Shown piece after piece: positions 4,501 to 11,904 of a DNA stretch of 11,904 nt. This DNA comes from Emcibacter sp. Its GTDB lineage: Bacteria > Pseudomonadota > Alphaproteobacteria > Sphingomonadales > Emcibacteraceae. How positions within the stretch are numbered: position 1 is the stretch's first letter; every line of letters starts with the position of its first letter. The DNA lies in NCBI GenBank assembly GCA_027019205.1, contig JALUWZ010000183.1, positions 1 to 11,904 of the forward strand, written 5' to 3'. Position numbers and translations under genes: made by a program. The notes under the pieces were generated by a model, which did no database searches, had not been told where the DNA came from, and saw only the letters and a list, made by a program, of their open reading frames with translations.

Positions 4501-5778
4501 CTAAAAATTCTCCTTCAGCCATGCCCTGATCTGTGAAAAGAGGCCTTCTCCTGATGATCCCGGCACCCGGGCATGAATTTCATCCGGTTGCGTCGCGCCG
4601 TAATTCAGCAGCCCGGCACAGGTTGAAAATCCCGGTCCCGCCGTGGCATCGGCCAGACCGCTCACACTGACCGGACGCCCGGACCTGACATGAAAATCCG
4701 CATGGACAGACGGCGAGGCATCAGCAGAGAATATTTTCCGGGCCAGTTCTTCCAGACCTGAAATCTGACTGGCGCCGCCGGTGAAGACGATCCGCCGCCC
4801 CACCCTGTCCGGCAGACCCGCCTCAATAATCCGGTCGCGTACCAGTTCAAGGGTTTCCTCGACCCGTGGACTGACAATAGATGTCAGCATTGACCGGGGA
4901 ATGGCTATGCCATATTCCCGGCCATCCTCGCCAATCTGGTCAATATCAATCTGGTCACGTACCGGAACCCGGGCGGACAGACAGTCGCCGTATAAAATCT
5001 TGAGCCGTTCTGCCTTTTCCATGGAAACCGACAGACCCTGGGCAATATCCCGGGTGACATGATGGCCACCGACCGGGATAATATCGCCAAACACAAGTTC
5101 ATTGTCGCGAAAGGCCGACAGGCTGGTCACGCCGCCGCCCATATCAACACATATGGTGCCAAGCTCCCGCTCGTCAGCCACCAGCACTGCCAAAGCCGAG
5201 GCATAGGGTCCAAATACCGCAGCCTTCAAATTCAGGTGACACCGGTTAAGGCATGTCTGGATATTCTTCAGCGGGCTGAGGGCGACGGTCAGCAGATGGA
5301 TTTCCACCCCGAGCTTTTCCCCGAACATGCCAAGCGGTTTTCTGGCCCCGGCAACCCCGTCAATGCTGAAATTGACCGGACGGGAATGGAGGATAAAGCG
5401 CTCCTCTGCCTTGATGTTTTTCTGTCCGGCGCTCAAAACCCGGTCAATATCAAGCTGACTTATTTCATGTCCGGCGACATCGACCTCTACCGAGAAAATG
5501 CGCGACCGGGGCTGGCCGGCAGAAATATTGACGTAAACATCATCAATCGGGCTGCCCCCGGCCATCCGTTCCGCCGCATCCACCGCACTGCGGATGGAAA
5601 TTTCACTTTCACCCATATCGACAATTGTCCCGGATTTCAGCCCGGTGGACAGTTGATGGCCGATACCAATCACCCGGGGGCGGTTTTCCATATCCCCGGC
5701 ATGGCCACCGATCCGGGCGATGAAACAGCTTATCTTGCTGGTTCCTATATCAAGGGCGGCGATTGTCTGCTCTCGCAT
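4501..5778 (-). CDS. ftsA: Cell division protein FtsA
   Basis: This actin-fold ATP-binding protein anchors FtsZ filaments to the inner membrane and recruits later divisome proteins. Its 425 residues are close to the E. coli length of 420. In order, it has the phosphate-1 loop LDIGTSK (9-15), the FtsA-specific 1C subdomain (roughly 84-165), the phosphate-2 loop VDMGGG (211-216) and the adenosine motif FTGGAS in the C-terminal third. It ends in an amphipathic helix, GEGLFSQIRAWLKENF, the expected membrane-targeting element. The ATG at 5778 follows the ftsQ stop by 4 nt, with an AAGAAGAGAG stretch inside the end of ftsQ as ribosome-binding site, so the two are probably co-translated. A 163-nt regulatory gap, with no terminator, separates it from ftsZ. 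No residues look missing. Confidence 0.97.
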   Translation of the reverse strand: MREQTIAALDIGTSKISCFIARIGGHAGDMENRPRVIGIGHQLSTGLKSGTIVDMGESEISIRSAVDAAERMAGGSPIDDVYVNISAGQPRSRIFSVEVDVAGHEISQLDIDRVLSAGQKNIKAEERFILHSRPVNFSIDGVAGARKPLGMFGEKLGVEIHLLTVALSPLKNIQTCLNRCHLNLKAAVFGPYASALAVLVADERELGTICVDMGGGVTSLSAFRDNELVFGDIIPVGGHHVTRDIAQGLSVSMEKAERLKILYGDCLSARVPVRDQIDIDQIGEDGREYGIAIPRSMLTSIVSPRVEETLELVRDRIIEAGLPDRVGRRIVFTGGASQISGLEELARKIFSADASPSVHADFHVRSGRPVSVSGLADATAGPGFSTCAGLLNYGATQPDEIHARVPGSSGEGLFSQIRAWLKENF

Positions 5779-5782
5779 CGGC

Positions 5783-6673
5783 TTAAATACTCTCTTCTTT
5801 TTTACCGCTTTTCATCATCAGGCGGCGGCGTTCAGCTTCTGCCGGACTCAGGCGCACTATCATTTTGTCAGGCTGCCGCAAATCGACAATCAATATTTCC
5901 CGGTCCAGTATCTTCTGGTCACGCTCATAGCGGTATAATTTTTCCCATGCGAGGTCCGGTCCGGCCTCGGGCAGTTTTATCCTGATACCGTTATGACAAA
6001 CAATGTCCCAGCGCCGCCTGCCGACCCATATCCATGATGTGACACGGGAAAATAATTCAGGGTGTTTTTGTTTCATCGCCAGAATATCCCCCAGATGCTG
6101 ATTGGCCCCGGGGCCGACAATCTGGGGAAGAGCGGCATATTTTTCCAGCCCCCTGTCAGTGATGACCAGCCCCGCCCGGTTGATCAGATGAAACTGCCCC
6201 TCTTCCTGCCACAGCGCGGCGGCCTGATGCTCGACAATGGTGACTTGCAGAATATCGGGCATAATTCTGGTGATGGTCGCCATTTTTACCCATGGCAGGT
6301 CTTCAATCCGACCCAGCATCGCCTGCAGATCAAGAGAGGTCATCGACTGTCCGTCATAGAGGGCAAGTGCCGCGCGAATCTGTTTCAGTCCGGTATTTTT
6401 CTGGCCGGTAATCCTGACTTCGCCGACCGCGAAACCGGCATTGGCGACGTCCCGGTCAAGGCTGTCCCCGGCTTCTGTCAGCCATTGGTGAAACAGACCC
6501 GTCTGCCAGATATAAACGGACGCAATAATCCCGAGGCCCAACATGACCAGAGAGCTTCCCCGCAAGAAAAGACTGACGCGCCGCCGCCGTTTCAGGCTTC
6601 TGGCCTGCTTTGTCCCGCGTCGGCCAGCGGATTTGCCTTTCTTGGCATTTCGGGCTTTGGCTAGCGGCCACAT
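5783..6673 (-). CDS. ftsQ: Cell division protein FtsQ (DivIB)
   Basis: This bitopic inner-membrane protein links cytoplasmic and periplasmic parts of the divisome, with FtsB/FtsL as known partners. The 296 residues comprise a strongly basic cytoplasmic tail (KKGKSAGRRG, then SLKRRRR), one membrane segment (about 39-58, LVMLGLGIIASVYIW) and a periplasmic POTRA domain starting near VGEVRITGQ (83-91). LPWVKMATITRIMPDILQV (127-145) and HQAAALWQEEGQFHLINRAG follow, as in alphaproteobacterial FtsQ. I chose ATG 6673 because GGAGG lies 7 nt upstream and it overlaps ddl by 13 nt. A GTG at 6694 would add seven residues but has no clear ribosome-binding site. Sequence conservation of FtsQ is low, so recognition rests on topology, POTRA motifs and the ddl-ftsQ-ftsA position. 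Confidence 0.95.
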   Translation of the reverse strand: MWPLAKARNAKKGKSAGRRGTKQARSLKRRRRVSLFLRGSSLVMLGLGIIASVYIWQTGLFHQWLTEAGDSLDRDVANAGFAVGEVRITGQKNTGLKQIRAALALYDGQSMTSLDLQAMLGRIEDLPWVKMATITRIMPDILQVTIVEHQAAALWQEEGQFHLINRAGLVITDRGLEKYAALPQIVGPGANQHLGDILAMKQKHPELFSRVTSWIWVGRRRWDIVCHNGIRIKLPEAGPDLAWEKLYRYERDQKILDREILIVDLRQPDKMIVRLSPAEAERRRLMMKSGKKEESI

Positions 6674-7575
6674 GACGCATCCTCCACCATCCACACGACC
6701 AGTTCGCCAAAGCTCATGCCCGCGTGACGCGCCTGCTCCGGCACCAGCGACAGGGGCGTCATGCCGGGCTGGGTATTTATTTCCAGAATATAGGGAACAG
6801 CGTCGCCGCCCGGCCTGTCATCAAGACGAAAATCCGCCCGGGTCACCCCCCGGCAGCCTAATATGTCATGGGCCGTTTCCGCATAGGTCATGATCCGGCG
6901 GGTCATGTCTTCTGCCAATTCCGCCGGAAGAATATGGTCGGTCATGCCATCATGATATTTTGCCGCATAGTCATAAAAGCCCGAACGCGGTTTAAGCTCC
7001 GTCACGCCAAGCGCCCGGCCATCCATTATGGTAACCGTCAATTCCCGGCCCGGCAGGTAGCTTTCCACCATTATCCTATCGGTATCCTGCCACGGGCCGG
7101 GCATGTCGGGATTGAAATCATCACCCTCTTTGACGATCACCACCCCGACGCTGGAGCCTTCATTACAGGGTTTTACCACGAAAGGCCGGGGCAGCGGATC
7201 AGAGATAAATAAATCCGCCGGGCTGACAATGCTGTCTGTGGCACAGGGAATATCATGGGCGCGGAAGATATCCTTGGCCATTATCTTGTTCATGGCAACC
7301 GCCGATGCCGTGACCCCGGAATGGCTGTAGGGGATTTTCAGGATTTCCAGCAGGCCCTGCAAACAGCCATCCTCGCCAAAGCGGCCATGAAGGGCGTTGA
7401 AGACCATATCGGGGGCAAGCTTTGCCAGGCGGGTGGCAATATCCGGCGCAACATCAATTTCCGTCACCCGGTAGCCTTCCGCGCGCAGAGCCTTTGCCAC
7501 AGCAGCCCCGCTGACCAGAGACACCTCACGCTCCACAGACCAGCCGCCTTTCAGCACCGCAACATGTTTAGTCAT
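6661..7575 (-). CDS. ddl: D-alanine--D-alanine ligase
   Basis: This cytoplasmic ATP-grasp enzyme joins two D-alanines to make the dipeptide that MurF adds to the peptidoglycan stem. The 304 residues match DdlB of E. coli (306). Visible motifs are LKGGWSVEREVSLVSG (8-23), with the N-terminal glutamate of the family, and YSHSGVTASAVAMNK (83-97). Then come the ATP-grasp segment VVKPCNEGSSVGVVIVKE (133-150), GFYDYAAKYHDG and ILEINTQPGMTP near the C-terminus, with the metal-binding Glu/Asn. FYDYAAKY keeps the tyrosine typical of D-Ala-D-Ala rather than D-lactate ligases, which predicts normal vancomycin-type termini. The start at ATG 7575 overlaps murB by 8 nt with AAAGG upstream; the longer TTG 7599 start is unlikely. 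Like the rest of the cluster it is tightly coupled to its neighbours. Confidence 0.97.
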   Translation of the reverse strand: MTKHVAVLKGGWSVEREVSLVSGAAVAKALRAEGYRVTEIDVAPDIATRLAKLAPDMVFNALHGRFGEDGCLQGLLEILKIPYSHSGVTASAVAMNKIMAKDIFRAHDIPCATDSIVSPADLFISDPLPRPFVVKPCNEGSSVGVVIVKEGDDFNPDMPGPWQDTDRIMVESYLPGRELTVTIMDGRALGVTELKPRSGFYDYAAKYHDGMTDHILPAELAEDMTRRIMTYAETAHDILGCRGVTRADFRLDDRPGGDAVPYILEINTQPGMTPLSLVPEQARHAGMSFGELVVWMVEDASCGR

Positions 7576-8470
7576 CACAGCCCGCCTTTCGCCCGACAAT
7601 ACGAATTTCCCATTCCAGCTCCACCCCGGAATTATTCATCACCCGGCGGCGGATTTCCTCGCCAAGTTCCTCAATATCCTGTGCCGTCGCCATACCGTCA
7701 TTGATCAGGAAATTGCAATGCTTTTCAGATACGCGCGCCCCGCCCCGTGCAAGTCCCCGGCAGCCGGCCCCGTCAATCAGTTGCCAGGCCTTGATGCCAT
7801 CCGGGTTTTTGAATGTACTGCCGCCGGTTCTGGTCCTGAGCGGCTGGCTCATCTCACGCTCATCGGCGATCTGCTGCATTTTCCGGGCGATGTCATTCTT
7901 GTCGCCGGGAATGCCCCGGAATCGCGCAGAAATACAGATCATGTCATCACTCAGGACTGAATGACGATAGGAAAACTGCAAATCCTCCGGGCCAAGTGTC
8001 CGGCGGTTGCCCGCCCGGTCCATAACCTCTGCCGAGCACAGAATATCGGATATTTCCCGGCCATAAGCCCCGGCATTCATCCGCACCGCCCCGCCAACAG
8101 TGCCGGGAATGCCGCGCAGAAATTCAAACCCCGCAAGACCCGCATCCCGGGCGGCCCCGGCCACCGCAATATCCGGCGCCCCGGCCCCGGCGATGATGTC
8201 ATCTCCCGCGCAATATATGGCGGCGAATTTCTTGCCCGGACGGATTACTGCCCCGGCAATGCCGCCGTCACGGATCAACAGATTTGAGCCGACACCAAGC
8301 GTCATCACCGGCATATCATGGGGGATTGATTGCAAAAAAGCCGCCAGATCCCCGGCGTCCGCCGGGTTGAACAGCATATCCGCCGCCCCGCCAACCCCGA
8401 ACCATGTCAATTTTCCAAGCGGCGCATCAAGCTCCAGCTTGCCCCGAACGGCGGGCATGTTGCGTCTCAT
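7568..8470 (-). CDS. murB: UDP-N-acetylenolpyruvoylglucosamine reductase MurB
   Basis: This FAD-containing, NADPH-dependent reductase makes UDP-MurNAc, the second committed step of peptidoglycan precursor synthesis in the cytoplasm. It has 300 residues, the size of the shorter type II MurB (E. coli type I is about 340). FAD-binding elements are LGVGSNLLIRDGG (58-70) and GIPGTVGGAVRMNAGAYG (120-137). The substrate and catalytic part includes FSYRHSVL, RTGGSTFKNPDG with the proton-donating serine, and the C-terminal VELEWEIRIVG with the conserved glutamate. I start it at ATG 8470, which overlaps the murC stop by 1 nt (TGATG) with AGGA 4 nt before. The adjoining GTG at 8473 would add one residue and cannot be excluded. 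It lies between murC and ddl, as is usual in alphaproteobacteria. Confidence 0.96.
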   Translation of the reverse strand: MRRNMPAVRGKLELDAPLGKLTWFGVGGAADMLFNPADAGDLAAFLQSIPHDMPVMTLGVGSNLLIRDGGIAGAVIRPGKKFAAIYCAGDDIIAGAGAPDIAVAGAARDAGLAGFEFLRGIPGTVGGAVRMNAGAYGREISDILCSAEVMDRAGNRRTLGPEDLQFSYRHSVLSDDMICISARFRGIPGDKNDIARKMQQIADEREMSQPLRTRTGGSTFKNPDGIKAWQLIDGAGCRGLARGGARVSEKHCNFLINDGMATAQDIEELGEEIRRRVMNNSGVELEWEIRIVGRKAGCDD

Positions 8471-9900
8471 CACGTCCTGCCTTTCAACTGGTCAAACAGG
8501 TCATAGGCCCACTGGCTGATGGTCCCGGCCCCGAGACAGATCACAAGATCACCGTCCCCGGCAATATCCTCAATCATGCCCGCCAGCTGCTCCGGCCCGT
8601 CCAGCGCCATGACATTGCGGTGGCCCACGGCGCGGATACCATCGACCAGACTGTCCCTGTTGATGCCAACCAGCGGCTGTTCCCCGGCCTCGTAAACCGG
8701 GGCGACAATCACCATATCGGCATTATTGAAACAGCTGCAGAATTCTTCAAACAGACTTTGCAGCCTTGAATAGCGATGGGGCTGCATCACGGCGATCACC
8801 CGGCCTGAATAGGCCTCACGCGCTGCCGCCAGTACCGAGGAAATCTCCACCGGGTGATGGGCATAATCATCAATGATTTGAAAGCCCCCGACCTTGCCGA
8901 CCAGTGTGAAACGACGCTTGACCCCGGAAAAACGCGCGAAAGCCGCCCGGATAATATCGGGTGCTATCCCCATTTCGCAGGCCACTGCAATGGCGGCAAG
9001 GGCATTCTGAACATTATGGCGCCCCGGCATCGGCAGGGTAATGGCAAACAGATTTTCCGGACTGCCGGTATCGGGGTTGATAATCTCGACCGTGAAATGG
9101 GCGCTGCCATCCTTGAAGACCAGATTTGTCGCCCGGACATCGGCCTGCGGGCTGAAGCCATAGGTGATGATCTTGCGGTCGGTGATCCGGCCAATCAGGG
9201 CCTGAACCTCGGGATGATCAATACACATGGCGGCAAAACCGTAAAAAGGGACATTCTCGACAAAAGTCCGGAAAGCCTCTTTCTCCGTCTCAAAATCGCC
9301 GTAAAAGTCAAGATGCTCGGGATCAATATTGGTCACCACCGCCACCGTGGACGGAATTTTAACGAACGTACCGTCGGATTCATCGGCCTCGACCACCATC
9401 CAGTCCCCGGCACCGAGCCTTGCATTGGTATTATATGCATTGATAATGCCGCCATTGATCACGGTCGGGTCATAGTCCGCCTGATCCAGTATCGCCGCGA
9501 CCATTGAGGTGGTGGTGGTCTTGCCGTGGGTTCCGGCAATCGACACGCACCATTTAAGCCGCATCAGTTCGGCCAGCATCTCTGCCCGGCGGATTACCGG
9601 CATCTTGGCGGTACGGGCGGCGATCACCTCCGGATTATCGGGCTTTATGGCTGACGAACAGACAATGCCCCATGCCCCGTCAAGATTTTCCGCTTTCTGG
9701 CCGATCATGACCTTGATGCCGAGCGCCCTCAAGCGCTCCACATTGGCATTCTCGCCAATATCGCTGCCCTGCACGCGGTAACCAAAATTATACATGACCT
9801 CGGCAATGCCGCTCATGCCGATGCCGCCAATGCCAACAAAATGCAGAATACCGATATTGATCGGATGGCCGATTTTAATCGGCTGGATATGTTCAGTCAT
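8470..9900 (-). CDS. murC: UDP-N-acetylmuramate--L-alanine ligase MurC
   Basis: This cytoplasmic ATP-dependent ligase adds L-Ala to UDP-MurNAc and so begins the stem peptide. The 476 residues are normal for the family. The N-terminal UDP-binding domain shows HFVGIGGIGMSGIAEVM (20-36) and GSD (45-47). The central ATPase domain carries the Mur-ligase P-loop GTHGKTTTTS (123-132), and VEADESDGTF and TNIDPEHLDFYG follow. The C-terminal domain has RRFTLVG, DDYAHHPVEI and MQPHRYSR. The ATG at 9900 overlaps the murG stop by 8 nt and has GAGGAGG 6 nt upstream, the best ribosome-binding site in the cluster; a GTG directly before it (9903) is a less likely start. It is coupled to murG upstream and murB downstream. 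Confidence 0.98.
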   Translation of the reverse strand: MTEHIQPIKIGHPINIGILHFVGIGGIGMSGIAEVMYNFGYRVQGSDIGENANVERLRALGIKVMIGQKAENLDGAWGIVCSSAIKPDNPEVIAARTAKMPVIRRAEMLAELMRLKWCVSIAGTHGKTTTTSMVAAILDQADYDPTVINGGIINAYNTNARLGAGDWMVVEADESDGTFVKIPSTVAVVTNIDPEHLDFYGDFETEKEAFRTFVENVPFYGFAAMCIDHPEVQALIGRITDRKIITYGFSPQADVRATNLVFKDGSAHFTVEIINPDTGSPENLFAITLPMPGRHNVQNALAAIAVACEMGIAPDIIRAAFARFSGVKRRFTLVGKVGGFQIIDDYAHHPVEISSVLAAAREAYSGRVIAVMQPHRYSRLQSLFEEFCSCFNNADMVIVAPVYEAGEQPLVGINRDSLVDGIRAVGHRNVMALDGPEQLAGMIEDIAGDGDLVICLGAGTISQWAYDLFDQLKGRT

Positions 9901-11053
9901 CACTGTCCTCCTCTGCTATGTGGATACTGCGCCTGTTGCCCTTGACCAGGGCCAGACGTTCCACCAGATCGGCCAGATCCTTGGTGGCGAACGGCTTGCC
10001 GATTTTCCGGGCGTCTTCCGATGCGCGCCAGACATCCCGGGGCCGTTTGGCCAGCCGTTGCAGCAATTTTGCCAGTTCCGCCGCATTGAATTCCTTCTGG
10101 TTAAACAGCCACGCCCCGCCATTCAGGACCAGCTCGCGGGCATTTTCAATCTGATGGTTATCTGTCGCATGGGGATAGGGCACAAGGATTGCCGCCCTGC
10201 CCGATACGGTAAGTTCGGCCACGGTGGATGCCCCGGCCCGGCCAATCACCATATGGGCCCATTCCAGACATTGGGGAATATCGGCAATGAAGGTTGAAAG
10301 CTCGACGGCAATTCTGGTATCGGCATAGATTTCACGCACCCGGTCAATATCTTCCGCCCGGCATTGCTGGGTGATTTGCAGGCGGCGCTGCAGGGCGCGG
10401 GGCAGGGTTGAGATCGCCTGCGGCACCACATCGGAGAAAATGCTCGCCCCCTGACTGCCGCCAATCACCAGAATGCGGAAAATACGCTCCTCGCCAATAT
10501 CGGGATAGAATTTATCACCAAGTTCGACGATTTCCTGCCGGACCGGATTACCGGTCACGATAACCTGTGCGTATTTCTCCATCCGGGATTTCAGGGTCTT
10601 TTCAAAGGACAGCGCCACCGCGTCAACTGATTTTGCCAGATAGCGGTTCACCCGGCCCAGCACCGCATTCTGCTCATGAATACAGGTCGGAATTTTAAGG
10701 GACAGGGCGGCTTTCAGGCTCGGGAATGAGGGATAGCCGCCAAAGCCGATAACCACGCCGGGGGGACGTTTCAAACTTTTCAGGATAAATTTGGCATCAG
10801 AAATACTCCGGATAAGTCCGGGCAGCGCCATCAGGCGCGCCAGCTTGCCCCGGCCCGCAAAATTGACACTGTTGATTTTGCGGATTTTAATATCTTCAAA
10901 ATAATCCCGGTAGTGATAGCCCCGGCTGTCGGTGATCAGGCTGACCTCATGACCACGGCGAAGCAGCTCATCCTTGAGCGCCATGGCGGGAAATATATGA
11001 CCGCCGGTGCCCCCCGCCGCCAGAATAATATGACTGGTACGACGTCTTTTCAT
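9893..11053 (-). CDS. murG: UDP-GlcNAc:lipid I N-acetylglucosaminyltransferase MurG
   Basis: This GT-B glycosyltransferase, peripheral on the cytoplasmic face of the inner membrane, adds GlcNAc to lipid I to give lipid II. It has 386 residues, slightly above the E. coli 355. The first G-loop reads LAAGGTGGHIFPAMAL (11-26) with the conserved His19. GFGGYPSFP and HEQNAVLGRVNRYLA follow, then the second G-loop IGGSQGAS. The donor-site segment GRAGASTVAEL and PYPHATDNHQIENAREL complete the family signature. The ATG at 11053 overlaps the ftsW stop by 4 nt (ATGA) with GGGG about 6 nt upstream; ATG 11065 lacks a ribosome-binding site. Its product is the substrate for FtsW, encoded just upstream. Confidence 0.97.
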   Translation of the reverse strand: MKRRRTSHIILAAGGTGGHIFPAMALKDELLRRGHEVSLITDSRGYHYRDYFEDIKIRKINSVNFAGRGKLARLMALPGLIRSISDAKFILKSLKRPPGVVIGFGGYPSFPSLKAALSLKIPTCIHEQNAVLGRVNRYLAKSVDAVALSFEKTLKSRMEKYAQVIVTGNPVRQEIVELGDKFYPDIGEERIFRILVIGGSQGASIFSDVVPQAISTLPRALQRRLQITQQCRAEDIDRVREIYADTRIAVELSTFIADIPQCLEWAHMVIGRAGASTVAELTVSGRAAILVPYPHATDNHQIENARELVLNGGAWLFNQKEFNAAELAKLLQRLAKRPRDVWRASEDARKIGKPFATKDLADLVERLALVKGNRRSIHIAEEDSDD

Positions 11054-11904
11054 GCCTGTCCCCATGCCGGGTTGAGATTTCCGAGATTATCCCGCACGCC
11101 CGTCCGGCTTAAGGCCAGAACCATCCCCATGACAATCGACATCGACAGCATTGACGAGCCGCCATAGCTGATAAAGGGCAGGGTCATCCCCTTGCTCGGC
11201 AATAACGCCAGATTAACCCCGAGATTGATAAAGGCCTGCAGGCCGAATTGAATCATCAGACCTGATATGGCGAGGAAAACAAACAGGTCGGTTTCCCGGA
11301 ATAATTTCATCAGGCTGCGCACCACGATAACCGCGAAAAGCAGGATCAGCAGCACACAGAGAATTATGCCGAATTCTTCGCCTGTAACGGCAAAAATAAA
11401 GTCGGTATGGGCATCCGGCAGGATTTTCTTGACCGCCCCCTCGCCCGGCCCCCGGCCAAACAGTCCACCACTGCGAAAGGCATTCAGCGCGGTATCCACC
11501 TGAAAGGTATCACTGCCCGCCGGAAACAGAAAACGGTCAATGCGGCTCGCCACATGAGGCAATAATATATAGGCCATAAAGACCGCCGACATGCCAAGAC
11601 CGGCAAAGCCCAACACCCAGATCATCGGCAGACCCGCCATAAAAAACTGGGCGGCCCAGACCACGGAGATCAATATCGTCTGGCCGAAATCCGGCTGGCT
11701 AATCACCAGAGCCGCCACAACAAGATAGGAAATGACCGATATGGTCCGGCCCCGAAATCCCGGATTTCTGTGAGATTCCGAGAACATCCACGCGCTGAAA
11801 ATAATGAATGCCGGTTTGAGGAATTCGGAAGCCTGAAGGGTGAAGCTGCCAATCCGCAGCCAGCGCCGCGCCCCCTTGGCCTCGGGCGCGATGGCCGCTG
11901 TCAG
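11050..11904 (-). CDS. ftsW: Septal peptidoglycan polymerase FtsW, C-terminal part; 5' end outside window
   Basis: This multi-pass SEDS glycosyltransferase polymerises lipid II at the septum together with its cognate class B PBP (FtsI). The open frame enters at the window edge and gives 284 residues. The true frame continues upstream of the internal ATG at 11787 with no stop, so that ATG is not the start. Near the edge is GARRWLRIGSFTLQASEFLKP, the SEDS loop, and about mid-way GRGPGEGAVKKILPDAHTDF. The Asp of HTDF is the expected catalytic residue, followed by IFAVTGEEFG. Hydrophobic helices alternate to the C-terminus, including LPFISYGGSSM. About 100 N-terminal residues are missing. The motif commonly seen as QPSE/QPAE reads QASE here. 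The stop overlaps the murG start by 4 nt. The dcw position separates it from the paralogue RodA. Confidence 0.96.
   Translation of the reverse strand: MTAAIAPEAKGARRWLRIGSFTLQASEFLKPAFIIFSAWMFSESHRNPGFRGRTISVISYLVVAALVISQPDFGQTILISVVWAAQFFMAGLPMIWVLGFAGLGMSAVFMAYILLPHVASRIDRFLFPAGSDTFQVDTALNAFRSGGLFGRGPGEGAVKKILPDAHTDFIFAVTGEEFGIILCVLLILLFAVIVVRSLMKLFRETDLFVFLAISGLMIQFGLQAFINLGVNLALLPSKGMTLPFISYGGSSMLSMSIVMGMVLALSRTGVRDNLGNLNPAWGQA

Noticed and set aside
5059..5985. Plus-strand open frame of 308 codons opposite ftsA/ftsQ
   Set aside because: It lies entirely antisense to two certain genes, shows no recognisable motif and has a low-complexity composition that follows from the opposite-strand codon pattern.
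8854..9507. Plus-strand open frame of 217 codons opposite murC
   Set aside because: It is antisense to the conserved ATPase domain of murC and has no family resemblance; it is a shadow frame.
1..11904. CRISPR arrays, insertion sequences, tRNA or rRNA genes, prophage or defence genes
   Set aside because: I read all four intergenic gaps longer than 90 nt on both strands and saw no repeat-spacer pattern, transposase, terminal repeats, cloverleaf or integration scar.

Overview
The window is ordinary chromosomal DNA of an alphaproteobacterium, and every gene I can support lies on the minus strand. Read in transcription order (high to low coordinate), it starts inside the division and cell wall (dcw) cluster, with ftsW (5' end outside the window), murG, murC, murB, ddl, ftsQ, ftsA and ftsZ. 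It continues through a small DUF1491-type gene, a rhodanese and a DsbA-family thioredoxin-fold protein, and ends with groES and the first third of groEL (3' part outside the window). The alphaproteobacterial assignment rests on four things: the ftsW-murG-murC-murB-ddl-ftsQ-ftsA-ftsZ order, the long-linker FtsZ ending in EIPAFLRRQAN, the DUF1491 protein, and CtrA/CcrM-like sites before ftsZ. I cannot name the genus.

The dcw part (2631-11904) is packed tightly. ftsW/murG, murG/murC, murC/murB, murB/ddl and ddl/ftsQ all overlap by 1-13 nt, and ftsQ/ftsA are 4 nt apart, so translational coupling is likely. MurC, MurB and Ddl make the UDP-MurNAc-pentapeptide precursor, MurG makes lipid II, and FtsW polymerises it at the septum. 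FtsQ, FtsA and FtsZ are the divisome scaffold. The one real gap is the 163 nt before ftsZ, which carries its own promoter and a dense set of candidate cell-cycle sites. A strong intrinsic terminator follows ftsZ, and lpxC, a common downstream neighbour, is absent.

The remaining part (1-2481) holds a DUF1491 gene immediately behind the ftsZ terminator, a rhodanese/DsbA-like pair joined by a 4-nt stop/start overlap under its own promoter, and a heat-shock groESL operon with a CIRCE (HrcA) operator.

I found no mobile element, CRISPR array, tRNA or rRNA, and no convincing undescribed multi-gene system. The most informative non-coding structure is the ftsZ control region: a dyad GTAA-N7-TTAA-N7-TTAC over the promoter, four GANTC sites within 103 bp, and phased A-tracts with a 21-bp-spaced direct repeat. 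Start codons were reassigned by hand from ribosome-binding sites and gene overlaps for the DsbA-like gene, ftsZ, ftsQ, ddl, murB, murC and murG.
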